Assembly (NCBI GenBank): GCA_016713865.1
Contig: JADJOG010000001.1
Coordinates: forward strand, 166,280 to 230,279
Length of the DNA: 64,000 nt
Origin: Flavobacteriales bacterium
GTDB lineage: Bacteria > Bacteroidota > Bacteroidia > Flavobacteriales_F > PHOS-HE28
Direction of reading: 5' to 3'
In this document: in pieces, positions 1-9,462 of the stretch
How the letters are laid out: each line of letters opens with the position of its first letter
How positions within the stretch are numbered: position 1 is the first letter of the stretch
Made by a program: the position numbers and the translations under genes
The notes under the pieces: model-generated
Told to the model about the DNA's origin: nothing
Seen by the model: only the letters and a program-made list of their open reading frames with translations
Database searches by the model: none

Positions 1-2
1 TG

Positions 3-2306
3 CTAGCCACCGCTACGCCCAACGATGGCAGCCAGAGCATCACCGTGCCCAATGTGGCCACCACCACCGCACGCGTGATGGTGCGCGCCAACGGCAACAT
101 CTTCTACGACATCAGCAACACCAACTTCACCATCACAGTGCCCGCCACGCCCGACTATTCGTTGAGCGTAACAAGCTCCACGGCTAACGCATGCCAGCCC
201 AGCAACACCACCTATACCGTGCAGGTGGGCAGCATCCTCGGGTACAGCAGCGCCGTCACACTGGGCACCACGGGACTCGCGCCGGGCCTGATCGCATCAT
301 TCAGCCCCAACCCGGTAACGCCCGGTGGCAACAGCACGCTCACCATCAGCGGCACCGGCAGCGTGGCACCGGGCGCTTACAACTTCACGCTCACCGCTAC
401 CAGCGCCAGCGGCAACAAGAACCTGGCGCTCACGCTTCAGGTGGTCGCTCCTGTCGGCACCGTCACCTTGGCATCGCCAGCCAATGGGGCATCGGGCGTG
501 GGCGGCGGAACGCCCTTGACGTGGAACGCCGCCCCCAACGCAGCGTCGTATGCCATCCAGATCGCCACCGATGCGGGCATGACCAACATCGTGGAAACGG
601 GCAATGGGCTCACCGGCACGAGCTACAATACGGCCATCGCCACGCAGCCGCTCACCACCTACTACTGGCGCGTACAAGCAAGCAATGCCTGCGGCTTCGG
701 CACGCCCTCGGCCATCTGGTCCTACACCACCAGCGACTGCCAACCAGTGACCATCCGCATCGTGCTCGACCGGTACGGCGCTGAGACCACCTGGCGCCTG
801 GAGAACGCCGGTGCGACCGTCTTGGCGAGCGGCGGGCCTTATACCACACAAGGCGCGAATGGACAATACCCGCAGCCCGATGTGAACCTCTGCCTGCCCG
901 TGGGCTGCTACACCTTGATCGTGAACGACAGCTTCGGCGACGGCCTATGCTGCCAGTACGGGAGCGGCTACATCGCGGTGCTCGATGCGAGTGGCGCGCC
1001 GCTGGCCTCGGCATCCAGCTTCACCAACACGGTGTCGGCCAACTTCTGCGTGGGTGGTGCGTGCGTGAGCGTGCTGCCCGTCAGCGAGAATTTCACAAGC
1101 GGGCTCGGCAACTGGGTGCAAGGGGTCACCGATTTCTTCAACTGGTCGCTGCAGAGCGGCAGCACGCCAACCAGCAACACAGGGCCCACGGCCGACCACA
1201 CAACAGGCACCGGCAACTACCTCTTCACCGAATCGAACAGCCCCAACAACCCGGCCCGCACCGCAGAGCTCTTCAGCCCCTGCATCGATCTGGAGGCCTA
1301 CGCAAGCGCCGACCTGAGCTTCTGGTACCACATGTGGGGCACCACCATGGGCACCTTGAACGTGGATGTATGGAACGGCACCGCATGGACGCAGGCCGCC
1401 TGGAGCCGCACGGGTAACCAAGGGAACAACTGGCTGCAAGGCACGCTCTCGCTGAATCCGTGGGTGGGCAACGCCATCCGCATCCGCTTCCGCGGCGTCA
1501 CCGGCAACGGCAGCACCAGCGACATGGCCATCGACGATATCCAGATCACAGGCACGAATGAAGTGGTGCTGGCCCCGCGCATTGCGCTCGAAGGCGCTTA
1601 CGATCCGAGCACCGGACTGATGCGCGATGCGCTGCGCGTGCTGCCCTCCTTCCCGCTCACTGAGCCCTTCTCCGCGCTGGGTTATGCGCACGTGGGCGGC
1701 GGTGGCGAAAGCGTAGCCGCACCGGTGCTTGCCACCACGGGCAGCAATGCCATTGTCGATTGGATCCTGGTGGAGCTGCGCAGCACCGGCAACCCCGCCA
1801 ACGTGCTGGCCACGCGCAGCGCGCTGGTGCAGCGCGACGGCGATGTGGTGGCCACCGATGGCGTGAGCGCCTTGAGCTTCGCTGTAGCGCCGGGCAACTA
1901 CCATGTGGCCATCCGCCACCGCAACCACTTAGGCGCGATGACAGCTGCTGGGCTTGCGCTGAGTTCAACGTCAACCGCGGTCGATTTCCGCTCCGTGGGC
2001 CTGGCCACCTACGGCACCGATGCACGCAAGTCCATAACCGGCACCTTCCCGGTGCAGGCGCTGTGGGCGGGCGATGTGAGCTTCAACGGCGAGCTGATGT
2101 ACGTGGGCAATGGGAACGACCGCGATCCCATCCTGCTGCGCATTGGCGGCACTGTTCCCACCCACACGGTGAGCGGCTACTTCATCGAGGACGTGAACCT
2201 CGATGGCAACGTGCTCTACGTGGGTAATCCGAACGATCGCGACCCCATCCTGGTGAACATCGGCGGCAGCGTGCCCACGAACACGCGCATGGATCAGCTG
2301 CCCTGA
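3..2306 (+). CDS. C-terminal part of a secreted reprolysin-like metalloprotease (5' end outside window)
   Basis: The frame is open from the first bases, so this is the 3' part of a larger gene. The opening residues (SITVPNVATTTARVMVRANG, then NIFYDISNTNF) match the segment that follows the catalytic region in reprolysin-like zinc proteases of Bacteroidota. Next come an Ig-like stretch, a fibronectin-III domain (about residues 136-230, with YYWRVQASNACG), a Cys-bearing beta region, and a MAM-like domain (about 347-510, with LSFWYHMWG and MAIDDIQITG). The tail ends in paired YVGNGNDRDPILLRIGG / YVGNPNDRDPILVNIGG segments, a C-terminal module I have seen on secreted Bacteroidota proteins instead of a classical sorting domain. 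The catalytic HExxH is not in the window, so the protease assignment rests on the C-terminal architecture. Likely secreted or surface-exposed. Confidence 0.65.
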   Translation, partial: LATATPNDGSQSITVPNVATTTARVMVRANGNIFYDISNTNFTITVPATPDYSLSVTSSTANACQPSNTTYTVQVGSILGYSSAVTLGTTGLAPGLIASFSPNPVTPGGNSTLTISGTGSVAPGAYNFTLTATSASGNKNLALTLQVVAPVGTVTLASPANGASGVGGGTPLTWNAAPNAASYAIQIATDAGMTNIVETGNGLTGTSYNTAIATQPLTTYYWRVQASNACGFGTPSAIWSYTTSDCQPVTIRIVLDRYGAETTWRLENAGATVLASGGPYTTQGANGQYPQPDVNLCLPVGCYTLIVNDSFGDGLCCQYGSGYIAVLDASGAPLASASSFTNTVSANFCVGGACVSVLPVSENFTSGLGNWVQGVTDFFNWSLQSGSTPTSNTGPTADHTTGTGNYLFTESNSPNNPARTAELFSPCIDLEAYASADLSFWYHMWGTTMGTLNVDVWNGTAWTQAAWSRTGNQGNNWLQGTLSLNPWVGNAIRIRFRGVTGNGSTSDMAIDDIQITGTNEVVLAPRIALEGAYDPSTGLMRDALRVLPSFPLTEPFSALGYAHVGGGGESVAAPVLATTGSNAIVDWILVELRSTGNPANVLATRSALVQRDGDVVATDGVSALSFAVAPGNYHVAIRHRNHLGAMTAAGLALSSTSTAVDFRSVGLATYGTDARKSITGTFPVQALWAGDVSFNGELMYVGNGNDRDPILLRIGGTVPTHTVSGYFIEDVNLDGNVLYVGNPNDRDPILVNIGGSVPTNTRMDQLP

Positions 2307-2362
2307 CGCTCTTCACGCGCGCCGATGCGCCCCGTTACGTATCAAATCGATGAGGGATTGAA

Positions 2363-2376
2363 CTGACGGCCGTCAG
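2363..2376. promoter_or_regulatory. 14-bp perfect palindrome upstream of the stress-protein gene
   Basis: CTGACGGCCGTCAG is its own reverse complement and lies 70 bp upstream of the universal stress protein start. A further half-site (CCGTCAG) follows at 2391-2397. There is no loop, so it suits a dimeric DNA-binding protein better than a terminator hairpin. The bound factor is unknown. Confidence 0.35.
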
Positions 2377-2446
2377 ATCGCGCGCGCATTCCGTCAGCTG
2401 GCAGGTCTGGTCGCGTCGCTTCATTTGGTCTTCAACCGCAACCTGC

Positions 2447-3307
2447 ATGAAGACCATCCTCGTCCCCACCGATTTCAGCGCCCCTGCTGGCAAGGCCATG
2501 GAACTGGCCGAACGATTGGCGAAGCAGAGCGGCGCTGCCATGCACCTGCTGCACGCTGTTGATGTGCCGAGCACATGGCGCGATGGTCGCTTCAGCACGG
2601 CGGTGCTGGCCACCAAGAGCACCAAGGCGCAGCATGAGCTCTATCCCGAAGCGCGCGAGCGCGTTGGCGCCGCGCGGCAGCAGCTGGAGTCGCAGACATT
2701 GCGCCTGAGCAAGAAAGGCATCAAGGCAACGTACACCTTGGCTACGAACGCAGCATGGAAAGAGGTGGTGGATGCCACGGGCAGGCTCAACGCCGACCTT
2801 GTGGTGATGGGCACGCATGGGGCCGGTGCGCTGGAGGAGGCCTTCCTCGGGAGCCACGCGCAGCGCGTTATCCGCATGGCACGCGTGCCGGTGCTCTCGT
2901 TAAGGCACAGCGCGGGCTCGCGCTTGGAGCGTGTGGTGATGCTGGCCGATCCGGGTGAGAAGGGCATGGAGAAAGCGCTGAACCGGCTCATGTCGGTGCT
3001 CGAAGGGCCCCGCATGCGTTTCCACCTGCTCTGGGTGAATACACCGGGGCGCTTCATCGACACGTACTCCGCCGAGGACCAATTGGGAGGCTTAATGAAG
3101 CGCATGGAGGGCATCGCGGGCATGAGCATCGTGAACCACTACTCGGTGGCCGAAGGCGCCATCGCATTCGCGCTGCGCAACAACATGGACGCCATCGCGG
3201 TGGCCACGCACGGCCGCAACGGCGCCAGCGCATTCCTGAACCCGAGCATCGCCGAGGCGCTGGCCAATCAGAGCCCGCTGCCCACCTTGTCGTTGCGGTT
3301 GGGGTGA
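2447..3307 (+). CDS. Universal stress protein, tandem UspA domains
   Basis: This 286-residue cytoplasmic protein has two UspA domains. The first (about 1-145) begins KTILVPTDFS and carries the ATP-binding loop GTHGAG at 122-127 followed by GSHAQRV, the G-2X-G-9X-G(S/T) pattern of nucleotide-binding Usp proteins. The second (about 155-286) retains the fold (IAVATHGRNGA) but lacks the full glycine/serine pattern, so it probably does not bind ATP. Double-domain Usp proteins of this length are common in Bacteroidota. The ATG at 2447 places the start exactly at the Usp N-terminus. It is a single gene with its own upstream region containing a palindrome. The exact stress it responds to cannot be read from sequence. 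Confidence 0.88.
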   Translation: MKTILVPTDFSAPAGKAMELAERLAKQSGAAMHLLHAVDVPSTWRDGRFSTAVLATKSTKAQHELYPEARERVGAARQQLESQTLRLSKKGIKATYTLATNAAWKEVVDATGRLNADLVVMGTHGAGALEEAFLGSHAQRVIRMARVPVLSLRHSAGSRLERVVMLADPGEKGMEKALNRLMSVLEGPRMRFHLLWVNTPGRFIDTYSAEDQLGGLMKRMEGIAGMSIVNHYSVAEGAIAFALRNNMDAIAVATHGRNGASAFLNPSIAEALANQSPLPTLSLRLG

Positions 3308-3415
3308 GCACGCTACCTTACATTCAAGCACTCCGGATGCAGTGCTGCTAGCGGACGCTCGTATCGGCGATGTGCCGCGTGAACAAGCCCGATTTCATGA
3401 AGGCCCGCGGCGCCG

Positions 3416-3673
3416 TTAGCTCGACCGTCGGCTTCGCGTGCTCACACGACCACGACGCACCTTTGTGAACGCGATGATGAATCCGAGCGCGGAAGATCGC
3501 ATAGCGATGAAGGCGAAATAGCATTCACGCACGACGTTGCATCGGGGGTTCGCCTCGCGGAAGCGCCAATCGTCGTTCACCTTCCAGGCGAGTTCGATCA
3601 CATGCAGGGTGCACACGGTGAGCATGCTGAACATCGGAAGCGCTACCAGGTACTGGTCGCGATCTCCGGACAC
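3416..3673 (-). CDS. Possible small two-helix membrane protein
   Basis: An 85-codon frame with a GTG start. Two hydrophobic stretches (LVALPMFSMLTVCTLHVIELAW and YFAFIAMRSSALGFIIAF) flank a charged loop, and a basic tail follows; this pattern is more protein-like than a shadow frame, and no better frame exists opposite it. It occupies most of the 380-bp gap between the stress protein and the Ycf48-like gene. I recognise no family. It could also be a fragment of a larger membrane protein. Confidence 0.3.
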   Translation of the reverse strand: MSGDRDQYLVALPMFSMLTVCTLHVIELAWKVNDDWRFREANPRCNVVRECYFAFIAMRSSALGFIIAFTKVRRGRVSTRSRRSS

Positions 3674-3691
3674 ATCAACGACCTTCGCGCC

Positions 3692-5926
3692 ATGCTTCGT
3701 GCCCTCCCCTTCTTCCTCCTACTCTCAACCGCTCTCCATGCCCAGCAATGGCAGCTCGTCACCCCTGTGAAGACACGCAGCGAACTCGCCTCCGTGCGCA
3801 TGGTGAGTTCCACCACGGGCTACACCATCGATCGGGTACTGGGCTTCGTGCTGAAGACGACCGATGCAGGCGATAGCTGGCAGCGCATGCCCTACAACCT
3901 CATCGACAAGCCGCGCGCACTGTGGATGTGGGACGATCAGCGCGGCATCATCGCTGCCAACAGCGGACGTTTCTACCGCACCACCAACGGCTGGACAAGT
4001 GCCAACTCCGTGAGCCAGCCCACCTTCGGCAACATGGCCTGCATCCACTTCGTCGATGACCTCTTGGGCTGGGCCGGCAGCGAGAGCGGCCGCATCGTGC
4101 ATACAACAGATGGCGGCGCTACCTGGACGCAACAGACCAGCGGCACCACCAACGCCATGCTCGCCATCCACTTCGTCGATGCGCAACTCGGCTTCGCGAG
4201 CGCAACGGGGCAAGTGCTGCTGCGCACAACAGACAGCGGTGCAACGTGGAACGCCATCGCGGCGCCCATCACCTTCAACATGCGCGGCATCCACTTCTTC
4301 GATGCGCTGAATGGTTTGGCGGTCGGTCTTGGCGGCGAGATCATCCGCACCAGCGACGGCGGCGAAACGTGGACCTTGCAAGCACCCGTGACCACCGTGA
4401 GTTTGCTCGGCCTGCATGCACAGGGAACAAAACGTGCTCGCCATGGGCGCTAACGGCACGCTCTTGCGCAGCACCAACAGCGGCAATAGCTGGACCGTGC
4501 AGAACCTCGACTTGCAAGACCTCTACGGGCGTGGCTGAATCCCGGCGGCATCGGCTTGCTCGTGGGCAAAGCGCGCGTGTATCGCACCACGAATGCCGGC
4601 GCGAGTTGGAGCGTGGTGCAAGTGGGCACCTGGCACAGCATGCTCAACAAGGTGAGCTTCGGCAATGATCAATACGGCGCTGCGGCGGGCTGGCAGACAT
4701 CAGGCGGACTCGAGAACGGCTCAGTGCGCACCACCGATGGTGGCAGGCATTGGGTCAATATCGCCGGTGGTGGCCAATTGCTCGGCGCGCACTTGCGCAG
4801 CGATGGCATCGGCTGGCTCGGCGGTGGCTCGGGCGCGGCACGGCGCACCACGGACAACTTCGTCACCACCACAACGGCGAGCGGACCAAGCGTTGCCATC
4901 CGCAGCGTGTGGTCCTTCAATGCGACCACCGCGATCGTAGCTGGCGGCTACGTGAACGGCGGCTGCTACCGCACCACCAACAACGGCGGCAACTGGGCCT
5001 ACACCGCCACCGGCAACATCTTCGACCTCTGGTTCGTGAACGACCTGCTCGGCTTCTGCTGCGGCGAAGGCGGCGTGCTGCACAAGACCATCGATGGCGG
5101 CATTACGTGGCAGCAACTCACATCGCCCACCTTCACCAACTTGCACAGTGTGTACTTCCTGAATGACACGCTCGGCTACCTCGGCGGTGAAGCGAGTTCG
5201 TGGAAGACCATCGACGGCGGCGCAACATGGACCATGCTCGGCAACGTGATGCAATTCTGCATGAGCCTCTTCTTCACCGACCCCGATACCGGATATGCCG
5301 TGGGCGTGAGCGGCCAAGCGCTGCGCAGCACCGACGGCGGCGATACCTGGAACACGATCCTTGCCGCGCCCTTCGATGTGATCATCAACGATGCGGCGAT
5401 TGTCGATGGCGCACTGATTTGTGTTGGGCGTTATGGCGATGTGTACCGCGCGCCGCTGGCATGCCCGGCTGTTGCTGCTGTGCCCACGGTGCTCTTCGAT
5501 GGCGATGAACTCTGCACCGGCGAAATGCCCGGCATTCAGTGGTACCTCAACGACGAAGAAGTGACCGAAGGCACCTCCGCCTGCATCACACCCTTGGTGA
5601 GTGGCAATTACACGGTGGTCACGACAGATGCCTTGGGATGCATAAGCGCCCCATCGGCACCTGTGCAGGTGATCATCACCGGCATCGAGGCGCCACACAC
5701 AAAAGCACCGCTGCTGCATCCCAATCCGAGCAGCGACAAATGCACGCTCACATTCAGCGATGCGCGCACGCGCACCATCGAGCTCTGCGATGCGCAAGGA
5801 CGTGTGCTGCGCAGCGAACGCGCGCAAGGCATTCAGCACAACGTGGAGTTACGTGCCCTGCCGAGCGGACTTTACCTCGTGCGCGGGGTTGAAGAAGGCT
5901 GGGCCGTGCGCGTGGTGCGCGATTGA
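3692..5926 (+). CDS. Secreted Ycf48-like repeat protein with T9SS type A sorting domain
   Basis: The ATG at 3692 gives a good signal peptide (MLRALPFFLLLSTALHAQ, cleavage after HAQ). The body is a chain of Ycf48/Hcf136-like or BNR-type propeller repeats, each with a (R/K)TTDGG.TW signature (for example TTDGGATWTQQ, TNNGGNWAY, STDGGDTWNTI). A Cys-containing linker leads to a C-terminal T9SS sorting domain of about 75 residues (LLHPNPSSDKCTLTF ... GLYLVRG). The product should cross the outer membrane by T9SS and be anchored or released. The reading frame is lost between about 4415 and 4531 and then resumes in the original frame, with WLNPGGIGLL joining in register. A compensating pair of indels (AAAA at about 4427 and GGG at about 4527) explains this and looks like assembly error. 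The 3' end overlaps the convergent membrane gene by 55 bp. Confidence 0.75.
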
Positions 5927-6648
5927 GCGCGAAGCTGGCAGGCAACAGCCCGGCGGCCCGCCCCTTGCTTGCCAACCGCGGTTGGCTTGCCCCGCGCAAT
6001 CAATGCACACAGCGCCGCCACATGCGCCCATAAGACCACGGGCACCAGCACAGCTGGCAGCAATACCCACGGCACCGCCGTAACCAGCACGTTGGGCTGC
6101 TCGAAGTTGATGCGTTGCGCGCTGCTGGGGATGCTGAGCACCGCCGTGCCCACAACGATGAAGAGCAATACGAGGCACGCCACGTTCCAAGCGATGAGCA
6201 CTCCCCTGCTCGGTGCATTCTTGTTGCGCAGCCAAAGCATCATCACCACCGCGCTGATGCCGCTGAGGATGTCGAAGTTGAAGCCGCTGTAGGACATGTC
6301 GCGCGGAACGAGGCCCGCTTCGTAGGCGTTGTGCAAGACCAGCTCCACCGGGATGCGCAGCACATGCACGGCGGTGAGCGCGAAGAGCGGCAAGGAGTTC
6401 AGCCATGCGCGTCCGCGCTGAAGCATGATGCAAACGAGCAGTGCTAGGCCAACGGGTGCAAGCAGCAAGACCTGCGGCGGCGGGAAAGCGGTGGTGTTGG
6501 TGTAGAGGCCGCGCGCGGCGAGCACGGTGTGAAATGCACCCAGAGCAACTAGCAGCGATACGAAGACGATGCTGCGCGTGGCCCTGTACGACCAGACTAA
6601 GCACCATAAGATGGCGGCGAAGAAGAGGATATAGGTGACTGTGGGCAT
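5872..6648 (-). CDS. Multi-pass integral membrane protein, unknown function
   Basis: The start is the ATG at 6648 (MPTVTYILFFAAILWCLVWS), directly at a transmembrane helix; upstream codons in frame are polar and unlikely. About 258 residues with six or seven hydrophobic helices, including VLLLAPVGLALLVCIML and WVLLPAVLVPVVLWAHVAAL. A basic, low-complexity tail overlaps the end of the convergent Ycf48-like gene, so the true 3' end may lie earlier. No catalytic motif is visible and I do not recognise a named family; small 6-7TM proteins of this type are common next to Bacteroidota surface genes. Confidence 0.65.
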   Translation of the reverse strand: MPTVTYILFFAAILWCLVWSYRATRSIVFVSLLVALGAFHTVLAARGLYTNTTAFPPPQVLLLAPVGLALLVCIMLQRGRAWLNSLPLFALTAVHVLRIPVELVLHNAYEAGLVPRDMSYSGFNFDILSGISAVVMMLWLRNKNAPSRGVLIAWNVACLVLLFIVVGTAVLSIPSSAQRINFEQPNVLVTAVPWVLLPAVLVPVVLWAHVAALCALIARGKPTAVGKQGAGRRAVACQLRAQSRTTRTAQPSSTPRTR

Positions 6649-6719
6649 GGGGCGAAGATGCGAGGTGCGATTTAGGTGGTTACCGATGAGTCGACATTCA
6701 GTGGCTTGGTGATAGTGGC

Positions 6720-7075
6720 ATCTTTCCACCTATTGCTTCGGCAAACTCGAATCATCCCGCTAAGCAGCGGGACTGCGCAGCTTCTGCCAATAAACGCCAT
6801 GATCGCGGTTGCGAGGTGTTGGTCATTCAGCGGCCTTTGAGCCTCTTCTTCCACCTTTTGGCGGCAAAAGGTGGAGCCAAAAAGCCGCCACGGCTAAGTC
6901 GCAGCCCAACCCGCACGGGCCCGCAGCACGGGGCCCCTGAGTTGGGCGCGCCCGCGCAGCCGTGGACGCCTACCGCACGCATCCTGGCTCAAGCAAGCAC
7001 ACGCTGAGGCCGCGAGCTAGTTTACGCGCGAGCCAGCATGCCCCAGCTGGCGGGCGCAAGCAGGCATGCGAGAGG
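6720..7075. repeat. Dispersed palindromic repeat, copy A
   Basis: First of four copies of a composite non-coding element (others at about 8743-9630, 27058-27443 and 27478-27930). In order it carries CCCGCtaagcAGCGGG-type and GCCA..GGTTGC-type dyads, a TTGGTCATTCAGCGGC core, the CCACCTTTTG hairpin, a CCACGGCTAAGTCGCAGCCC segment, GGACGCCTACCGCACGCATCCTG, and then a GC-rich run of GCGCGAGCA-like words. It does not encode a plausible protein in any frame. The 6649-7725 interval holds only this and the next repeat block. Confidence 0.7.
6851..6874. repeat. CCACCTTTTG hairpin inside copy A
   Basis: CCACCTTTTG-gcgg-CAAAAGGTGG is a perfect 10-bp stem with a 4-nt loop. The same stem recurs at 9093-9118 (loop cttcgc), imperfectly near 27205-27228, and at 27618-27641 (loop gcgg). 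The loop varies while the stem is kept, as expected for a REP-like element. Confidence 0.75.
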
Positions 7076-7440
7076 ATGGATGCTTTGCATTTCATCCCGC
7101 ATTGGCGATACAAGTTCTGCGTCATGTCATTGCGAGGCTTTGCGAAGCCATGCGCCATCTGGGGATTGCATTCCTCGTATTCATCTGCGCCATCTGCGTC
7201 ATCTGCGGATTGCATTCCCGCATTTCATCCCGCAGTGGTGAGACAAGTTCCGCGGCATGTCATTGCGAGGCTTTGCGAAGCAATGCGCCATCTGCGGATT
7301 GCATTCCTGCATTTCTTCGCAGTGGCGGGACAAGTTCTGCGTCATGCCATTGCGAGGCTTTGCGAAGCAATGCGTCATCTGCGGATTGCATTCCCGCATT
7401 TCATCTGAGCTATCTGCGGATTGCATTCCCGCATTCATCC
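7076..7440. repeat. Three near-tandem copies of a CATTGC-stem palindromic element
   Basis: A unit of roughly 90-130 bp is repeated. Each contains GATTGCATTC..GCATTTCATCCCGC, then CAAGTTCTGCGTCATG, then the palindrome CATTGCgaggctttgcgaaGCAATG, then CGCCATCTGCG. Palindromes lie at 7128-7152, 7261-7285 and 7348-7372, and a fourth relative sits near 8381-8405. The inner loop gaggctttgcga is invariant and is shared with the hairpins at 27.4 and 27.9 kb, whose stems are different. Short frames across it are repeat translations. Confidence 0.7.
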
Positions 7441-7725
7441 GCGCAATTACATTTGCCCCGCATCCCGAGCGTTCCGTGCAAACGGAACCGCCAACCGAGT
7501 GGACGACACCACGGTGGCTGAGGGTAGCTTGAAATACCTCGCTTCGGCGGCGGACACAAGGCAAGCAGACAACAGTCGGCTCGCGCTTCCGCCATCCGTT
7601 CGAGGTATCACAAGCCACCCATTCGATGCGGACCGGTCCGGTCAAAAACAGTCGTCGCCAGGACCATCCGTGATCGTGTTCCGTTGCGCAGGGCGCGCGG
7701 GGTGTGCTTAAAACCCAACACACCC

Positions 7726-8285
7726 ATGCAACAGGAACTCTCGTCGTCGATCTTCAGCACCACCCACCAAGGCCGCACCATCACCGGCCGCCAGGTGCTG
7801 CGCAATCACCGCCAGCTCACGGTGCAGCTTCATGCACCCGTACGGTTTGCTGGTGTGCCACCAACATGCCCGCCTACATGGGGCCTGCGGCGCTTCGCTC
7901 ATCGGTCCTCGGCGATGACGCGCGAACGCGCGCTGCGCCTCCCTGTACGACGATGCCGCGCGCTTCCGCGACCTGCCGCCCGGATTGCGCAGTCGTTGCC
8001 GCCCGCGATCAGCGCACCGTCGCCTTCCTCGAGAGCATGGATGAGCAGCTTCGATTCGCGCACCGCGAGCGTCCCGAGACGCAAGCGCTGCCTTGGAACC
8101 ATCCGACGCGCTTCCGCCGCGAGGTGCAGTGGCTGCGCCACCAAGGCGAATGGCCCGCCGATATGCGCCTCTCGCTGCTCTCCGAGGACCCCGAGATGGA
8201 GTGGCAGCTGCTGCTCCTGCTGCACCACGCGCTGCATCAGCGTTTCGCAGTGGAATGGGCTTGGGGGGAATGGGTGGGGAATTGA
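7726..8285 (+). pseudogene. Frameshifted gene for an unrecognised protein of about 185 residues
   Basis: A coding-like start (MQQELSSSIFSTTHQGRTIT) at 7726 loses frame near 7850. Sensible sequence reappears in other frames: SLYDDAARFRDLPPGL near 7940, then QRTVAFLESMDEQLRF through MEWQLLLLLHHALHQRF up to a stop at 8285. At least two indels are needed to join these. The ending is acidic and Trp-rich. I recognise no family. It is the only gene-like stretch in the left repeat belt, so genuine decay is as likely as sequencing error. Confidence 0.4.
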
Positions 8286-8335
8286 GATCGCGCGGGTGTG
8301 CCGCCGTGCGTGCGCATGCGAGCGCTGGGTCGGCA

Positions 8336-8411
8336 ACTGCATTTCATCCCGCAGCGGCGGGACAAGTTCTGCGCCATGTCGTTGCGAGACTTTGCGAAGC
8401 AAGGCGCAACG
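8336..8411. repeat. Isolated copy of the CATTGC-type palindromic element
   Basis: GCATTTCATCCCGCAGCGGC, then GGACAAGTTCTGCGCCATG, then GTTGCgagactttgcgaaGCAAGG repeat the 7.1-7.4 kb unit. The stem is slightly altered but the loop is recognisable. Confidence 0.6.
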
Positions 8412-8422
8412 CATTGCCCGTT

Positions 8423-8566
8423 ACTCCGGAAGCCGGGCGTGCGCGAGCACGCTGGTTCCGGCTATCCGCACCCGTCACTCCGGCAGCCGGGCGTGCGCGA
8501 GCACGCTGGTCCCGGCTATCCGCACCCGTCACTCCGGAAGCCGGGCGTGCGCGAGCACGCTGGGGG
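8423..8566. repeat. 54-bp tandem repeat, about 2.7 copies
   Basis: Units begin at 8423, 8477 and 8531 with ACTCCGG(A/C)AGCCGGGCG, then TGCGCGAGCACGCTGGT(T/C)CC and GGCTATCCGCACCCGTC. Spacing is exactly 54 bp and copies differ at only two or three positions. Because 54 is divisible by 3, frames stay open across it; these are not genes. The ends (ACTCCGG) resemble the stems of the hairpins near 27.4 and 27.9 kb. Confidence 0.75.
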
Positions 8567-8742
8567 TTCCGCCCCCGTTTTTCGGGGGGCGGGGCGGGGC
8601 CGCCGGGCCCGGGTCTCCGCCCCCGTCCCCCGGGGGCGGGGGGGGGGGGGCGCTTGGGCCCGGCTTCTGCCCTTCCCGGGGCCGGGTCCCGGCTATCCGG
8701 AGTCTCCCCCATCACTACGCGGTTCAGGCTGCATTATGGCAA
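8567..8742. other. Low-complexity G/C homopolymer stretch, likely a corrupted repeat copy
   Basis: Runs such as an uninterrupted block of G near 8640-8650 and several CCCCC/GGGGG tracts are unlike anything else in the window. The flanks (GGGTCCCGGCTATCCGGAGTC near 8683-8704) are the end of the neighbouring 54-bp repeat. This suggests a further repeat copy that was poorly assembled. No gene is visible. Confidence 0.45.
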
Positions 8743-9250
8743 TTGCACTTTCCCCCCTCTGCTTCGCCACCCGGAACAACACTGAGGAGCTTCTGACCAC
8801 GAACGCCACGATCGTGGCTGCACCTTATTGGTCATTCAGCGGCTGGATAAGACTCGGTTCTTTCCACCTTTTGCTTCGCCAAACCCGGATCAACTCTGAG
8901 GAGCTTCTGCCAACGAACGCCACGATCGTGGCTGCACCTTAATGGTCATTCAGCGGCTGGATGAGTCTCTGTTCTTTTCCACCTTTTGATTCGCCAAACC
9001 CGGATCATCTCTGAGGAGCTTCTGCCAACGAACGCCACGCTGGTGGCTGCGACTTAATGGTCTTGCAGCGGCTTTATGAGTCTCTGTTCTTTCCACCTTT
9101 TGCTTCGCCAAAAGGTGGAGCCAAAAGGCGACCACGGCTAAGTCGCAGCCCAACTCGCACAGGCACGCGCACACGGGCTCCCCGAGTTGGGCGCGCCCGC
9201 GCAAGCCGTGGACAGCCACCGCACGCGACACCTGTGCGGTTGTGCGTAAG
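8743..9250. repeat. Composite palindromic repeat, copy B, with internal 112-115 bp tandem units
   Basis: The core GCTTCGCC...GAGGAGCTTCTG...GAACGCCACGATCGTGGCTGC...TGGTCATTCAGCGGC recurs with starts at 8761, 8873, 8987 and 9102, giving steps of 112, 114 and 115 bp. Units one and two hold the perfect palindrome GCCACGATCGTGGC (8805-8818, 8919-8932), and unit three keeps a GCCAC/GTGGC dyad. The last unit ends in the CCACCTTTTG hairpin at 9093-9118, then AAGTCGCAGCCCAACTCGCA. No gene lies in 8286-9778. Confidence 0.75.
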
Positions 9251-9462
9251 GCAAACAAGTGCTGATGTAGTAGGGTGTGCAGTGAATGAAAGCGAAGAAA
9301 ATCCTTTTCCCACTTTTTTGTCCGAAACCCCGCATCAATTCAACGGGGCTTCCGCAAAAAGCCGCCGGGCGCGGGGGAGCCTGCCCCGGGCGGAGACCCG
9401 GGGTGGACGCCTACCGCACACATCCTGGCGCGCAAGCACGCAGTACGCTGCGCGAGCAAGTG

